DNA of 41,797 nucleotides, taken from the NCBI GenBank assembly GCA_016192845.1, contig JACPTI010000143.1, positions 1 to 41,797 on the forward strand, given 5' to 3'. Of this stretch, positions 26,082-34,927 are shown piece after piece. The first letter of the stretch is position 1. Each line of letters starts with the position of its first letter. The DNA is from Acidobacteriota bacterium. GTDB taxonomy: Bacteria; Acidobacteriota; Vicinamibacteria; Vicinamibacterales; UBA2999. The position numbers were made by a program, and so were the translations under genes. Under the pieces are notes generated by a model. That model was given only the letters and a program-made list of their open reading frames with translations, was not told the DNA's origin and searched no databases.

Positions 26082-26892
26082 CGATCCCCTCGAGCAGCGC
26101 CGTGAAGGCGCCGCGGACGCGCCGCGCCGTGTCCAGCACCTCTTCGTGCCGGAGCGGCTGCGGCAGCACGCCGGCGGCCATGTTCGTAATGCACGAGATG
26201 CCCAGCACCTCGATGCCCATGTGCCGCGCGGCAATCGCTTCCGGCACCGTCGACATCCCCACCGCATCGGCGCCAGCCGTGCGGAGGTACCGGATCTCCG
26301 CCGGCGTCTCATAGCTCGGGCCGGGCCAGGCGGCATAGACGCCATGGGCGACCGGGACGCCGCGTGCCGCCGCCGCCTCGTCTGCGACGGCCCGCAGACG
26401 CCGCGAGTACACCTCGGTCATGTCGGGAAACCGCGGCCCGAAGCGCTCGTCGTTCTCGCCGGCGAGCGGATTCACGCCGAGCAGGTTGATGTGGTCGTCG
26501 ATGATCATCAGCGTACCCGCGCGGAGCGCGGTGTTCACGCCCCCGGCCGCATTGGTGAGGACGAGGACGCGTACACCGAGGCGTCCCATCACCCGGATGG
26601 CGAACACCACATCGGCCGGGCCGTGGCCTTCGTACAGGTGCACGCGTCCCGCCAGCGCCGCCACGGACCGGCCGGCAAACCGGCCGATCACCAGGCGTCC
26701 CGGATGCCCGACCACCCTGGCGACCGGCCAGTGCGGCAGGTCCGCGTACGGGATGGTGGTCGCCTCGGCGAGCGCGTCGGCCGCCTCGCCGAGCCCGGAC
26801 CCGAGCACGACGGCGACGTCCGGCGGTGTCCGGTGCCGCCGGCGGATCGCCTCCACCGCCGCCTCGACGCGCTCGAAGAGGGCTGCATTCAT
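26068..26892 (-). CDS. punA: Purine nucleoside phosphorylase, trimeric class
   Basis: 274 residues. Phosphorolysis of purine nucleosides to base and (deoxy)ribose-1-phosphate. Motifs seen: VVLGSGLGEAAD (phosphate loop), GRVHLYEGHG, VLTNAAGGVN, YAAWPGPSYETPAEIR, GMSTVPEAIAARH and SCITNMAAG. The Asn in SCITNMAAG is the residue typical of 6-oxopurine (inosine/guanosine) enzymes; MTA phosphorylases have Asp there. So despite the nearby mtnA this is more likely a PNP than an MTAP. ATG at 26892. Overlaps cdd; separated from nupC by a heptamer element. Confidence 0.93.
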
Positions 26893-27037
26893 ATCAGTTA
26901 TCAGTTGTCAGTTGTCAGTTGTCGCGCTTCTCAGCTGTCGGTTGTCAATCGCGTCAGTCGTGCGACACATTGCGCATTTTTCGCCAATAACGGGCCACTG
27001 ATAACTGACAACTGAGAACCGACAACTGACAACTGAT
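26893..27037. repeat. Inverted heptamer element (TCAGTTG unit) between punA and nupC
   Basis: TCAGTTATCAGTTGTCAGTT-type units (about 26894-26945) and CAACTGA/GATAACTGA units (about 26998-27036) flank a non-repetitive core. It runs from one base after the punA ATG to one base before the nupC stop codon. It would form a long hairpin between the two cistrons. Confidence 0.85.
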
Positions 27038-28393
27038 TTACAGCAGCATCGACGCCACGCACGCGTTGACGAGCGTCGCGACGAAGCCGGCGAGCAGCGC
27101 CCGCCCGCCGAGCCGCGCCAGGTCGCCGCGCCTATTCGGTGCCATGCCGCCAATGCCGCCGAGTTGGATGCCGATCGACGCGATGTTGGCAAAGCCGGTC
27201 AGCGCAAACGTCGCCAGCACGTAGGACCGGTCACTGATCACGCCCCTGTATTCGCCGGTGAGCTTGACGAACGCCACGAACTCGTTGGCGACGAGCTTGG
27301 TGCCGAGCAGGTCCGCGAGCGGGCCGACGTCGGCCGCCGGCACACCCATGAGAAACGCCACCGGCGCGAACACCACCGCAAAAATCCGGGCGAGCGTCAG
27401 GCCCGGATTGATCGACCCGAGCAGGAAGTCGACGAGCGCGATGAACGCGAGGAACGCGATGAGCATCGCCGCCACGTTCACGGCCAGGACCAGCCCGTCG
27501 GAGGCGCCGCTCGCCGCCGCGTCGACCGCGTTGACGTGCCGCTTCTCGACGTGCACGGGCGCGGATCCGAGCGTTTCCGGCCGCTCCACCTCGGGCAGCA
27601 GGAGCTTGGACAGGTACAGCCCGCACGGCGCCGCCATCACGCTCGTCGTCAGAATGGCGACCGGGTCGGCGCCAAGCGCGATGTAGACGGCCATCACGCC
27701 GCCGGAAATCGTCGCCATTCCGCCCACCATCATCGCAAGCAGCTCCGATTGCGTCATGCGCGGCACGAACGGCTTGACGATGATCGGCGCCTCCGTCTGC
27801 CCCATGAAGACGTTGGCGGCCGCCGAGAGCGTCTCCGCCCCGCTCGTCCGCATGAGGTGCATCATCGCGCGCGCCATCATCCGGACGACGAACTGGAGGA
27901 TGCCGAAGTAGTAGAGGACCGTGAAGAAGGACGAGACGAAGATGATCGTCGGCAGCGCCACGAACGCGAAGACGAACCCGTTGTCCAGGCCCACCGCCTT
28001 GCCGAGCGTATCGGGATTGGCCAGCGCGCCGAAGACGAACCGCGATCCGGCATCGGTGAACTGCAGGAACCGGCTGACGCCGGCGCCGACGGCGCTGAAG
28101 AACGCGTAGCCCGGCCGCCAGCCGCCGACCTCCAGCTTCAAGATGACCAGCGCGAGCCCGAGCTGCAGCCCCATCCCCCAGAGCACGGTCCGCCAGTTGA
28201 CGAGCCGGAGGTTCGGCGAGAAACAGGCCACGACGGCAATCAAGCAGAGCGCGCCGGCCGCCGCCTGCGCGCGGTAGCCCGCCGTCGACCCGAGCAGCCA
28301 GGCGGCCCCGGCGAACATCGCCACGAGCGCCACCGCCGCAACGCGGAGGCGGTGTCCGGAGTCGGTGAGCGGAGCGTCCGCGGTGCCGGTCAT
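27038..28393 (-). CDS. nupC: Concentrative nucleoside transporter (NupC/CNT family)
   Basis: 451 residues, roughly ten membrane helices. Proton- or sodium-coupled nucleoside uptake across the inner membrane. The binding-site motifs are clear: NVFMGQTEAPIIVKPF, MTQSELLAMMVGGMATISGGVMAVY, GTKLVANEFVAF and FALTGFANIASIGIQLGGIG. A longer than usual hydrophilic loop (VERPETLGSAPVHVEKRHVNAVDAA) precedes the conserved GASDGLVLAVNV. ATG at 28393, 4 bp after the deoA stop, so both are on one transcript. Confidence 0.94.
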   Translation of the reverse strand: MTGTADAPLTDSGHRLRVAAVALVAMFAGAAWLLGSTAGYRAQAAAGALCLIAVVACFSPNLRLVNWRTVLWGMGLQLGLALVILKLEVGGWRPGYAFFSAVGAGVSRFLQFTDAGSRFVFGALANPDTLGKAVGLDNGFVFAFVALPTIIFVSSFFTVLYYFGILQFVVRMMARAMMHLMRTSGAETLSAAANVFMGQTEAPIIVKPFVPRMTQSELLAMMVGGMATISGGVMAVYIALGADPVAILTTSVMAAPCGLYLSKLLLPEVERPETLGSAPVHVEKRHVNAVDAAASGASDGLVLAVNVAAMLIAFLAFIALVDFLLGSINPGLTLARIFAVVFAPVAFLMGVPAADVGPLADLLGTKLVANEFVAFVKLTGEYRGVISDRSYVLATFALTGFANIASIGIQLGGIGGMAPNRRGDLARLGGRALLAGFVATLVNACVASMLL

Positions 28394-28397
28394 GGCG

Positions 28398-29699
28398 TTA
28401 CGCGACCCTTCCCAGAACGAGCGGCGGCAGCGCCGGCGGCGCGTCCGCGACCTGGATGGCCTCGCGCGCGAGCGCCGACGCCTGGGCGAGTCCGCGGTCG
28501 TCGTTGAAGAGCAGCTCGAGCACGGTTTCGCCCGCCGCCACCGGCTCCCCCGGCTTCTTCAGCACGAGGACACCCGCGCCGCGGTCGATCGGGTCGTCGA
28601 TGCGCCGGCGTCCGGCGCCGAGCGCCATCGACGCGCGGCCCACCAGATCGGCGTGAATCGCCTCCACGAAGCCCGCGGCGGGCGCCGGAACGGCCGAGCG
28701 GCGCGTCGCCTGCGGCAGCCGGGTGTAGTCGTCCACCACGCGGCTGTCGCCGCCGTGCGCGTCGATGAGCGCCCGCATCTTGTCGAGCGCCGCGCCCGAC
28801 GCGAGCGCGCGGCGCGCCCCGGCCTCGGCGTCCGCCTCGCCCGCCCGCCCGCCGAGCACGAGCATGCGCGCGGCCAGCGTCACCGCGAGCGTCACCAGAT
28901 CGGCGGGCCCGCGCCCCTTCAGCGTCTCGAGACATTCGACGATCTCCACGGCGTTGCCGACGGCGCGGCCGAGCGGACTGTCCATCGCGGTGACGAGCGC
29001 CTCGGTGCGCAACCCCCCGTGGGCGCCGATCGCGACGAGCCGGCGCGCCAGCTCCCGCGCGTCGGCCGGCGACGTCATGAACGCGCCGCGGCCGCACTTG
29101 ACGTCGAGCACGAGCGCGTCTCCGCCTTCCGCGAGCTTCTTGCTCATCACCGATGCGGCAATGAGCGGTACGCTCGAGACGGTGGCCGTGACGTCGCGCA
29201 GCGCGTACAGCCGCCTGTCGGCGGGCGCGAGCGCCGCCGTCGGTCCGATGATGCTCGTTCCGACGCGCCGCAGCACGTCCTTGAACTGGTCGATCGTCAG
29301 GTCCGTGCGATAGCCGGGAATCGATTCCAGCTTGTCGAGCGTCCCGCCGGTGTGCCCGAGGCCGCGGCCCGACATCTTCGGCACCACGACGCCGCACGCG
29401 GCGGCCAGCGGGGCCAGGACGAGAGAGACCTTGTCGCCGACGCCGCCGGTGCTGTGCTTGCCGACCTTCACCCCCGGGATGTCGGACAGATCGACGCGAT
29501 CGCCGGACCGGACCATCGCCTCGGTCAGCCAGGCGGTCTCCTGGTCGGACATCCCACGGATGACGATCGCCATCAGCAGGGCCGCCGCCTGGTAGTCTGG
29601 AATCTCTGCCGCCGTGACGCCGGTGACAAACCCCTCGATGTCCTCGCGCAAAAGCGCGCGTCCATCGCGCTTTTTCGCGATCACGTCGACAAAGCTCAT
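28398..29699 (-). CDS. deoA: Thymidine/pyrimidine-nucleoside phosphorylase
   Basis: 433 residues, usual length. Phosphorolysis of thymidine or uridine-type nucleosides to base and sugar-1-phosphate. Phosphate and substrate motifs are complete: KHSTGGVGDKVSL, KMSGRGLGHTGGTLDKLESI, the family region DVKCGRGAFM, and the C-terminal alpha/beta part with DRGAGVLVLKKPGEPV. The PyNP and DeoA classes are not separable by eye. ATG at 29699; the only promoter hint is a TATACT-like box (29712-29717, minus strand). First gene of the salvage operon deoA-nupC-punA-cdd and divergent from the HEAT-repeat gene. Confidence 0.94.
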   Translation of the reverse strand: MSFVDVIAKKRDGRALLREDIEGFVTGVTAAEIPDYQAAALLMAIVIRGMSDQETAWLTEAMVRSGDRVDLSDIPGVKVGKHSTGGVGDKVSLVLAPLAAACGVVVPKMSGRGLGHTGGTLDKLESIPGYRTDLTIDQFKDVLRRVGTSIIGPTAALAPADRRLYALRDVTATVSSVPLIAASVMSKKLAEGGDALVLDVKCGRGAFMTSPADARELARRLVAIGAHGGLRTEALVTAMDSPLGRAVGNAVEIVECLETLKGRGPADLVTLAVTLAARMLVLGGRAGEADAEAGARRALASGAALDKMRALIDAHGGDSRVVDDYTRLPQATRRSAVPAPAAGFVEAIHADLVGRASMALGAGRRRIDDPIDRGAGVLVLKKPGEPVAAGETVLELLFNDDRGLAQASALAREAIQVADAPPALPPLVLGRVA

Positions 29700-29777
29700 G
29701 GAAGAACGGTCAGTATAAACTGGACAGTGGCTCGTGCCTGCGACCGAGGACCAGGCACCAAGCACCAGGAACTGACA

Positions 29778-32027
29778 GTGACCACGACCCCGGCTCCCGC
29801 CGCCAGTCCGATGTCCGCCGAGCAGAGCGCGGTGCTCGCGGAATTTGCACGCGCCTGCCGGGCGGCGGCGCGGTCGGTGTCGCTGTATCCGGCGACGCAT
29901 CCGGCGATCCAGACGTCGCTGTCGCGGGTGATGGCGGCCGCCGAGCGGCTCATTCCCTCCGGCGATCTGCTGCTTACCGTGCTGCCCGACACACTGGGGA
30001 TCGACGGCCGGTCACCGGCGAAGCCCGACCCCGCGATCGTCGAGCTCGCCGAGCTGATGCACGATCGCCTCGTTGGCACGGTGCGCATCGAGCGCGCCGC
30101 CGGCGTGCAGGACTGGCACGCCCTGCTCCTGCTCCTGGCGCGCCCGGCGGACGAGCTGATTGCCGAGGGGGGCATCGCCAGGGCGTGGGCCGAGGCGGGG
30201 CGCGCCCACTTCGAGCTCCGCGAGATCGACTACGCCGAAGTGCTGCGCGAGCGTGCCGGCCGCGACGCCAGCCAGTGGGACGCGATCATCGCCTACTGCC
30301 TGCAGGGGAGCGCGGGACCACTCGACGAGCGCGCCCTCGCCGCCCTGATCGATACGCTCGGCGACGCGGGGCGCTTCGCAGAGCTGCTCGGGCGGTTCCA
30401 GAGCGCGGCGGCGGCCGGCGAGGTGCCGATGGGCGCCCGCGCCGCGGCATTCCTGCACCTGGTCGAAGAGTTGCTCAAGGCGACGGCGGAGCGGCCCAAG
30501 GCACAGGGTGAAGACGCGGTGCTCCAGACGGCCGCCGATGCCATGTCGCGGGTGACGCCCGACATGCTCCTCGCCGTCATCCGGCACACGCTGTCGCCCG
30601 AGCCGGCGCAGGCCCAGCTCGCCACCGCCGTCGTCAACCGCATCAAGGACGAGACAATCGCTTCTTTCGTGGCGGGGTCGGTGGTCAACGAGCGCGGCGC
30701 GTCCGAACGACTGGCGCAGGCGTTCGAGGCGCTCGTGCCCGAACTGGATCGCAAGGAGCGGCTGCTCGACCTCGCCAAGGAGGAGGCGGCCGAGAGCCCG
30801 CTCGGGCGCGAGCCCGGATTCGAGGATCTCTGGCAGTCGGCCCATCACATGCTCACCTCGTACTCGGACGAGCGGTACGTCTCGGCCGAGTACGCGCGCG
30901 AGCTGTCGAGCGCGCGCACACAGGCGATCGACGTCGAACGCACCTCCGACGATCCGCCCGAGCGGATCCAGGGATGGCTGGGCACGGTCTCGAATCAGGC
31001 CGTGAGGGATCTCGATGTCCAGCTGCTGCTCGATCTGCTGGCGATCGAGCAGGAGACGGCGCCCTGGGGCGAAGTCGCCCGGCTCGTCACCGCCGAGATC
31101 GATCGACGGGTCCAGGCGGGCCGGATGGAGGACGCGCAGCAGCTCACGTCCGCGCTCGTCCGCGAGACGAGCCCGGAGGGACACGAGCCGATCCGGCACG
31201 CGGCCGAGTCGGCGCTCGACGCGCTCGTCGCCGGACCGTTCTCACGGCATCTCGTGGCGCGCCTGCGCGCCGTCGAAGACCCGGACGTCGAGCCGGTGAC
31301 GGGGCTGTGCCGCACCATCGGGCCGCGCATCATCAAGCCGCTGGCGCAGGCGCTCGCCGCGGAAGAGAATGTCCGGACGATTCGGCGGCTCCGCGAGCTG
31401 CTCTTCGGCTTCGGCGCGGCGGGCCGCGAATCGGTCGAGCAGCTGAAGCTGTCGGCCAATCCCGCCGTGCGGCGGACGGCGATCGAGCTGCTGCGGATGT
31501 TCGGGGGCGAGGAAGCGCTCGCCGAGCTGTCGACGATGCTCGGAGACCGCGATCCGCAGGTTCAGCGCGAGGCGATTCGCGCCATCATTCAGAGGGGTTC
31601 GCCCGAGGCGTTCGCACTGCTCCAGCGCGCGCTGGTGGCCGGCGGCGCCCGGACGACGGTCCTGCAGGAGGTGATCGGGCTGCGCGACGAGCGCGTCGTG
31701 CCGCTGCTGTGCGCCGTCCTGACCGGCTCGATGCCGCGCGGCGCGCTCGTGGAGATTCACGCCCAGGTCATGGACGCGCTCGGCGGGCTCGGCAGTCACG
31801 CCGAGTCGACGCGCGCGCTGCGCGAGGCGCTCTATCGCGGCAAGTGGTGGGCGCCGTTCCGCACGGCGGCGCTGCGCGGGGCGGCGGCGGCGGCGCTGCG
31901 CCGGATCGGCACGCCGGAGACGGTGGCGATTCTCGAAGAGGCCGCCCGACACGGAAGCCGCGGCGTCCGGAAGGCGGTGCGGCCGTACCTGCGGGTGCCG
32001 CCGCAGCGGGAGCGACAACACGCATGA
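29778..32027 (+). CDS. Large HEAT-repeat protein, uncharacterised
   Basis: About 749 residues, no signal peptide or membrane helix. The N-terminal part (residues about 12-60) has LAEFARACRAAARSVSLYPATHPAI, similar in pattern to the N-terminus of the following HD-GYP protein. The C-terminal third is a run of HEAT-like helix pairs (PAVRRTAIELLRMFGGEEALAELSTML, DPQVQREAIRAIIQRGS, ETVAILEEAARHGSRGVRKAVRPYL). GTG at 29778 with AGGA at 8 nt; ATG at 29811 is an alternative. The stop overlaps the HD-GYP start (ATGA), so the two are coupled. Probably a scaffold that works with the phosphodiesterase. Confidence 0.82.
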   Translation: MTTTPAPAASPMSAEQSAVLAEFARACRAAARSVSLYPATHPAIQTSLSRVMAAAERLIPSGDLLLTVLPDTLGIDGRSPAKPDPAIVELAELMHDRLVGTVRIERAAGVQDWHALLLLLARPADELIAEGGIARAWAEAGRAHFELREIDYAEVLRERAGRDASQWDAIIAYCLQGSAGPLDERALAALIDTLGDAGRFAELLGRFQSAAAAGEVPMGARAAAFLHLVEELLKATAERPKAQGEDAVLQTAADAMSRVTPDMLLAVIRHTLSPEPAQAQLATAVVNRIKDETIASFVAGSVVNERGASERLAQAFEALVPELDRKERLLDLAKEEAAESPLGREPGFEDLWQSAHHMLTSYSDERYVSAEYARELSSARTQAIDVERTSDDPPERIQGWLGTVSNQAVRDLDVQLLLDLLAIEQETAPWGEVARLVTAEIDRRVQAGRMEDAQQLTSALVRETSPEGHEPIRHAAESALDALVAGPFSRHLVARLRAVEDPDVEPVTGLCRTIGPRIIKPLAQALAAEENVRTIRRLRELLFGFGAAGRESVEQLKLSANPAVRRTAIELLRMFGGEEALAELSTMLGDRDPQVQREAIRAIIQRGSPEAFALLQRALVAGGARTTVLQEVIGLRDERVVPLLCAVLTGSMPRGALVEIHAQVMDALGGLGSHAESTRALREALYRGKWWAPFRTAALRGAAAAALRRIGTPETVAILEEAARHGSRGVRKAVRPYLRVPPQRERQHA

Positions 32028-33373
32028 GCGCTATGCAGAAGGCCAGACTCGCCGAGGAGCTGCTGCGTCGGTTTGCCGCCGCGCTCCGCGCCGTGCAGCT
32101 GTACGCGCCGGCGCACCCGCTCGTCGGCCGCAACATCACGGCGCTGTCGGATACGCTGGACCTCGTGCACGCGGCGGCCCCGATGGTGGCGATCGGCATC
32201 GTCGGCGGCGAGCTGGTGGTCGGCGACATCCCGGTGCCGCGCGCCGGCGAGAGCATGGGGAAGCTGATCGGCCAGCTCCACGATGCCGGCATCGAACGGA
32301 TCGTCATCGACAAGGGGGTGACCGCCGACGAACTGTCGCAGTTCGTGCAGACGCTCGGCGGCCGCGACGCGCAACAGGCGACCAAGACGCTGGCGTTGAG
32401 ACACATCCGCGTCGGCCGGCTCCAGCTCGACAAGAGCGAGGCGCCGTCGGTCGAAATGAAGGACTACCGCCGCCTCTACAACGAGGCGGTCTCGGTGGCG
32501 AGCCGGCTGTGGGACAGCGCCCAGACCGAGGGGATGCCCGACGCCGACGCCGGCCGCAACATCGTCGACGCGCTGGCGCACGAGGTGTCGCACAACCGGA
32601 CGGCGCTGCTGGCGCTGACCGCGTTGAAGAGCTACGACACCTACACGTTCACGCACATGGTGAACGTGTCGATCCTCACCATGGGGCAGGCGCGCGGGCT
32701 CGGCATCGAGGGGCCGCTGCTGCGGGAGATCGGGCTGGCGGCGCTGATGCACGACATCGGCAAGGTCCGGACGCCGTCCGAGATCCTGAACAAGACCGAC
32801 AAGCTGACCGACCGCGAGTTCGACGTCCTGCGGCGGCACACGGTGGACGGCGCGGAGATCCTGCGCCGCACGCCGGAGATGCCGGCGCTCGCGCCGGTGG
32901 TCGCCTTCGAGCACCACCTGCGCCTGGACGGTACGGGATATCCGGCCGGCGCGTCGCGCCCTTCGTTGAACCTCGGGACGATGATCTGCGGGATTGCCGA
33001 CGTCTACGACGCGATGCGTTCGCAGCGGATCTACCAGGAGGCGTTCCCCACCGATCGCATCCTCGCCGTGCTGCAGCGGAACGACGGCAAGCAGTTCGAC
33101 CAGAACCTGGTCCGGCGGTTCGTGCAGCTGGTCGGCATTTATCCGGTCGGCAATCTCGTCCGGCTGAACACCGGCGAGATCGCGGTGGTGTTGAAGGCGT
33201 ACGCGCCGGACCCGTACCGGCCGCGCGTGCGCATTCTGTTCGACAACGGCGGCGCCCGCGTGGAGCGCCCCATCGAGGTGAATCTCTGGGAGGCGCGCGA
33301 GGGCGAGCCGCAGTCGATCCAGGCGCCCGTCGATCCGGCCCAGTACGACGTGGACCCGCTCAGTTACCTGTAG
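32024..33373 (+). CDS. HD-GYP domain cyclic-di-GMP phosphodiesterase
   Basis: 449 residues. The N-terminal 150 residues form an uncharacterised domain starting with LRRFAAALRAVQLYAPAHPLV, patterned like the HEAT protein upstream. The HD-GYP domain spans about 190-370: HMVNVSILTM, HD pair H243-D244 (LMHDIGK), HH at 297-298 and the GYP loop DGTGYPAG (303-309). All metal and GYP residues are present, so hydrolysis of c-di-GMP is expected. The C-terminal 80 residues (GNLVRLNTGEIAVVLKAYAPDPYRPRV) are a small beta domain often found after HD-GYP. The PilZ protein at 20817 could be a receptor of the same messenger. Start by ATGA overlap. Confidence 0.93.
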   Translation: MSAMQKARLAEELLRRFAAALRAVQLYAPAHPLVGRNITALSDTLDLVHAAAPMVAIGIVGGELVVGDIPVPRAGESMGKLIGQLHDAGIERIVIDKGVTADELSQFVQTLGGRDAQQATKTLALRHIRVGRLQLDKSEAPSVEMKDYRRLYNEAVSVASRLWDSAQTEGMPDADAGRNIVDALAHEVSHNRTALLALTALKSYDTYTFTHMVNVSILTMGQARGLGIEGPLLREIGLAALMHDIGKVRTPSEILNKTDKLTDREFDVLRRHTVDGAEILRRTPEMPALAPVVAFEHHLRLDGTGYPAGASRPSLNLGTMICGIADVYDAMRSQRIYQEAFPTDRILAVLQRNDGKQFDQNLVRRFVQLVGIYPVGNLVRLNTGEIAVVLKAYAPDPYRPRVRILFDNGGARVERPIEVNLWEAREGEPQSIQAPVDPAQYDVDPLSYL

Positions 33374-33394
33374 GTCGAGGCCCCAGGGATTTTC

Positions 33395-34927
33395 ATGGCA
33401 CTCTCCCGGACGATCGCAGCACGCGGCCTGACGTACGTCGCCGCGGTGATCTGGCTGGTGTCGGCAGGCACGCAGCACGCGCAGGTGCCGCCGTTCCAGG
33501 GCCTCCTGTCCGACACCGCTCCGCCCGGCATCGATCGCGGCCTGCGCGAATTCGACGCGCCGCGCGCGCCGCGCGCCGATCTCCCCGACGGCGAGCCGTT
33601 CCTCCGCGGCAGCGTCATTGTCAAGTTCCGCCCGGGCACCTCCATGGAGGCCCGGCGTGCCTTGCTGGCGCAAGTGGAGGGCACCGCGGAGCGGGCGCCA
33701 AGCTACGCCGATTTCGACATCGTGTCGATCGATGCGGACGCGGATCCGGCCGCCGTCGCCGAACGGCTCGATGCGGAGCCGGACGTCGAGTACGCGCAGG
33801 CGCGCTACCGCGTGTACCCCCGGTTCGTGCCGAACGACCCGCTGTATTCACGCCAGTGGAACTACCCCGTCATCGACATGGAACGGGCCTGGGACATCAA
33901 TCCGGGCGCCACCCCCGCCATTACGGTCGCCGTCCTCGACAGCGGCGTGGCCTTCCGCGCCGGGATCATGCGGTATCAGGCGGGCGCCTTCCGGCTGGGG
34001 CGCGGCGGGACGATCTTTCCCGCGCTCGGCGCGATCGACGTGCCGTTTGCCGCCGCGCCCGACCTGACCGGTCCGGATCGCTTCGTGTCGCCTCGCGACT
34101 TCGTCTGGGACACCACGCTGCCGCTCGACCTCGACGGGCATGGCACGCACGTGACCGGCACGATCGGCCAGCTCACGAACAACGGCATCGGTACCGCCGG
34201 CATCGCCTTCAACGTGCGCATCATGCCGGTCAAGGTCATTGCCAGCACGTGGGATCAGATCTTCCGCAGCCCCCAGCAGGGAACCGACGACGTCGTCGCA
34301 CGCGGGATCCGGTACGCGGTGGACAACGGCGCGAAGGTGCTGAATCTGAGCATCGGCCGGCTCGGACCGCCGGCGCCTGTCCTCCAGGAGGCGGTCACCT
34401 ACGCCGTCTCACGCGGCGCATTCGTCGCCGTCGCGGCCGGCAACGACTTCGAGACCGGCAACCGGGTGGAACGGCTGGCGGAGTTCGCGCCGCGGATCGA
34501 CGGCGTGGTTGCCGTTGGCGCCATCGGGCGCGACCGCCAGCGCGCCTTCTATTCCAATACGGGTGCGTACGTGGAACTGGTCGCGCCCGGCGGCAACTCG
34601 CGCGTCGGCGGCACCACGGGTGGCATCCTGCAGCAGACGCTCGACGCCGACCTGGTCGACACGTTTCTCCGCGGCCCGGCGCAGTTCCAGGCGCCGCGCT
34701 TCGACGCGTTCGTGTACGACTACCTGCAGGGGACCTCGATGGCCGCGCCGCACGTGGCCGGATTCGCGGCGCTGCTGATGCAGCAGGGCATCACGAGTCC
34801 TGCCGCCATCGAAGCCGCCATGAAGCGATTCGCCACCGATCTGGGCCCGCCAGGACGCGACGACGAGTACGGACATGGGCTGATCAACCCGCGCGCGGCG
34901 CTGCGGGGGCTGGGGCTGGCGCGATGA
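33395..34927 (+). CDS. Secreted subtilisin-like serine protease (S8)
   Basis: 510 residues. Signal peptide (LTYVAAVIWLVSAGTQHA), a propeptide of the FKRPG type (GSVIVKFRPGTSMEARRALL to DVEYAQARYRVY, about 70-145), then the catalytic domain with Asp182 (VAVLDSGV), His249 (DGHGTHVTG), oxyanion Asn350 (VAAGND) and Ser448 (GTSMAAPHVAG). An insertion of some 60 residues lies between the Asp and His motifs. The active site is complete, so the enzyme should be functional outside the cytoplasm. ATG at 33395 has AGGGA upstream. The stop overlaps the start of the barrel gene. Confidence 0.94.
   Translation: MALSRTIAARGLTYVAAVIWLVSAGTQHAQVPPFQGLLSDTAPPGIDRGLREFDAPRAPRADLPDGEPFLRGSVIVKFRPGTSMEARRALLAQVEGTAERAPSYADFDIVSIDADADPAAVAERLDAEPDVEYAQARYRVYPRFVPNDPLYSRQWNYPVIDMERAWDINPGATPAITVAVLDSGVAFRAGIMRYQAGAFRLGRGGTIFPALGAIDVPFAAAPDLTGPDRFVSPRDFVWDTTLPLDLDGHGTHVTGTIGQLTNNGIGTAGIAFNVRIMPVKVIASTWDQIFRSPQQGTDDVVARGIRYAVDNGAKVLNLSIGRLGPPAPVLQEAVTYAVSRGAFVAVAAGNDFETGNRVERLAEFAPRIDGVVAVGAIGRDRQRAFYSNTGAYVELVAPGGNSRVGGTTGGILQQTLDADLVDTFLRGPAQFQAPRFDAFVYDYLQGTSMAAPHVAGFAALLMQQGITSPAAIEAAMKRFATDLGPPGRDDEYGHGLINPRAALRGLGLAR

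Noticed and set aside
26082..26345. Upstream extension of cytidine deaminase
   Set aside because: It would overlap the PNP gene by a further 264 nt with Arg-rich shadow sequence; the TTG at 26081 has an RBS and gives the normal family length.
31832..33673. 613-codon open frame on the minus strand
   Set aside because: Antisense to the HD-GYP gene; His/Arg/Val-rich shadow composition.
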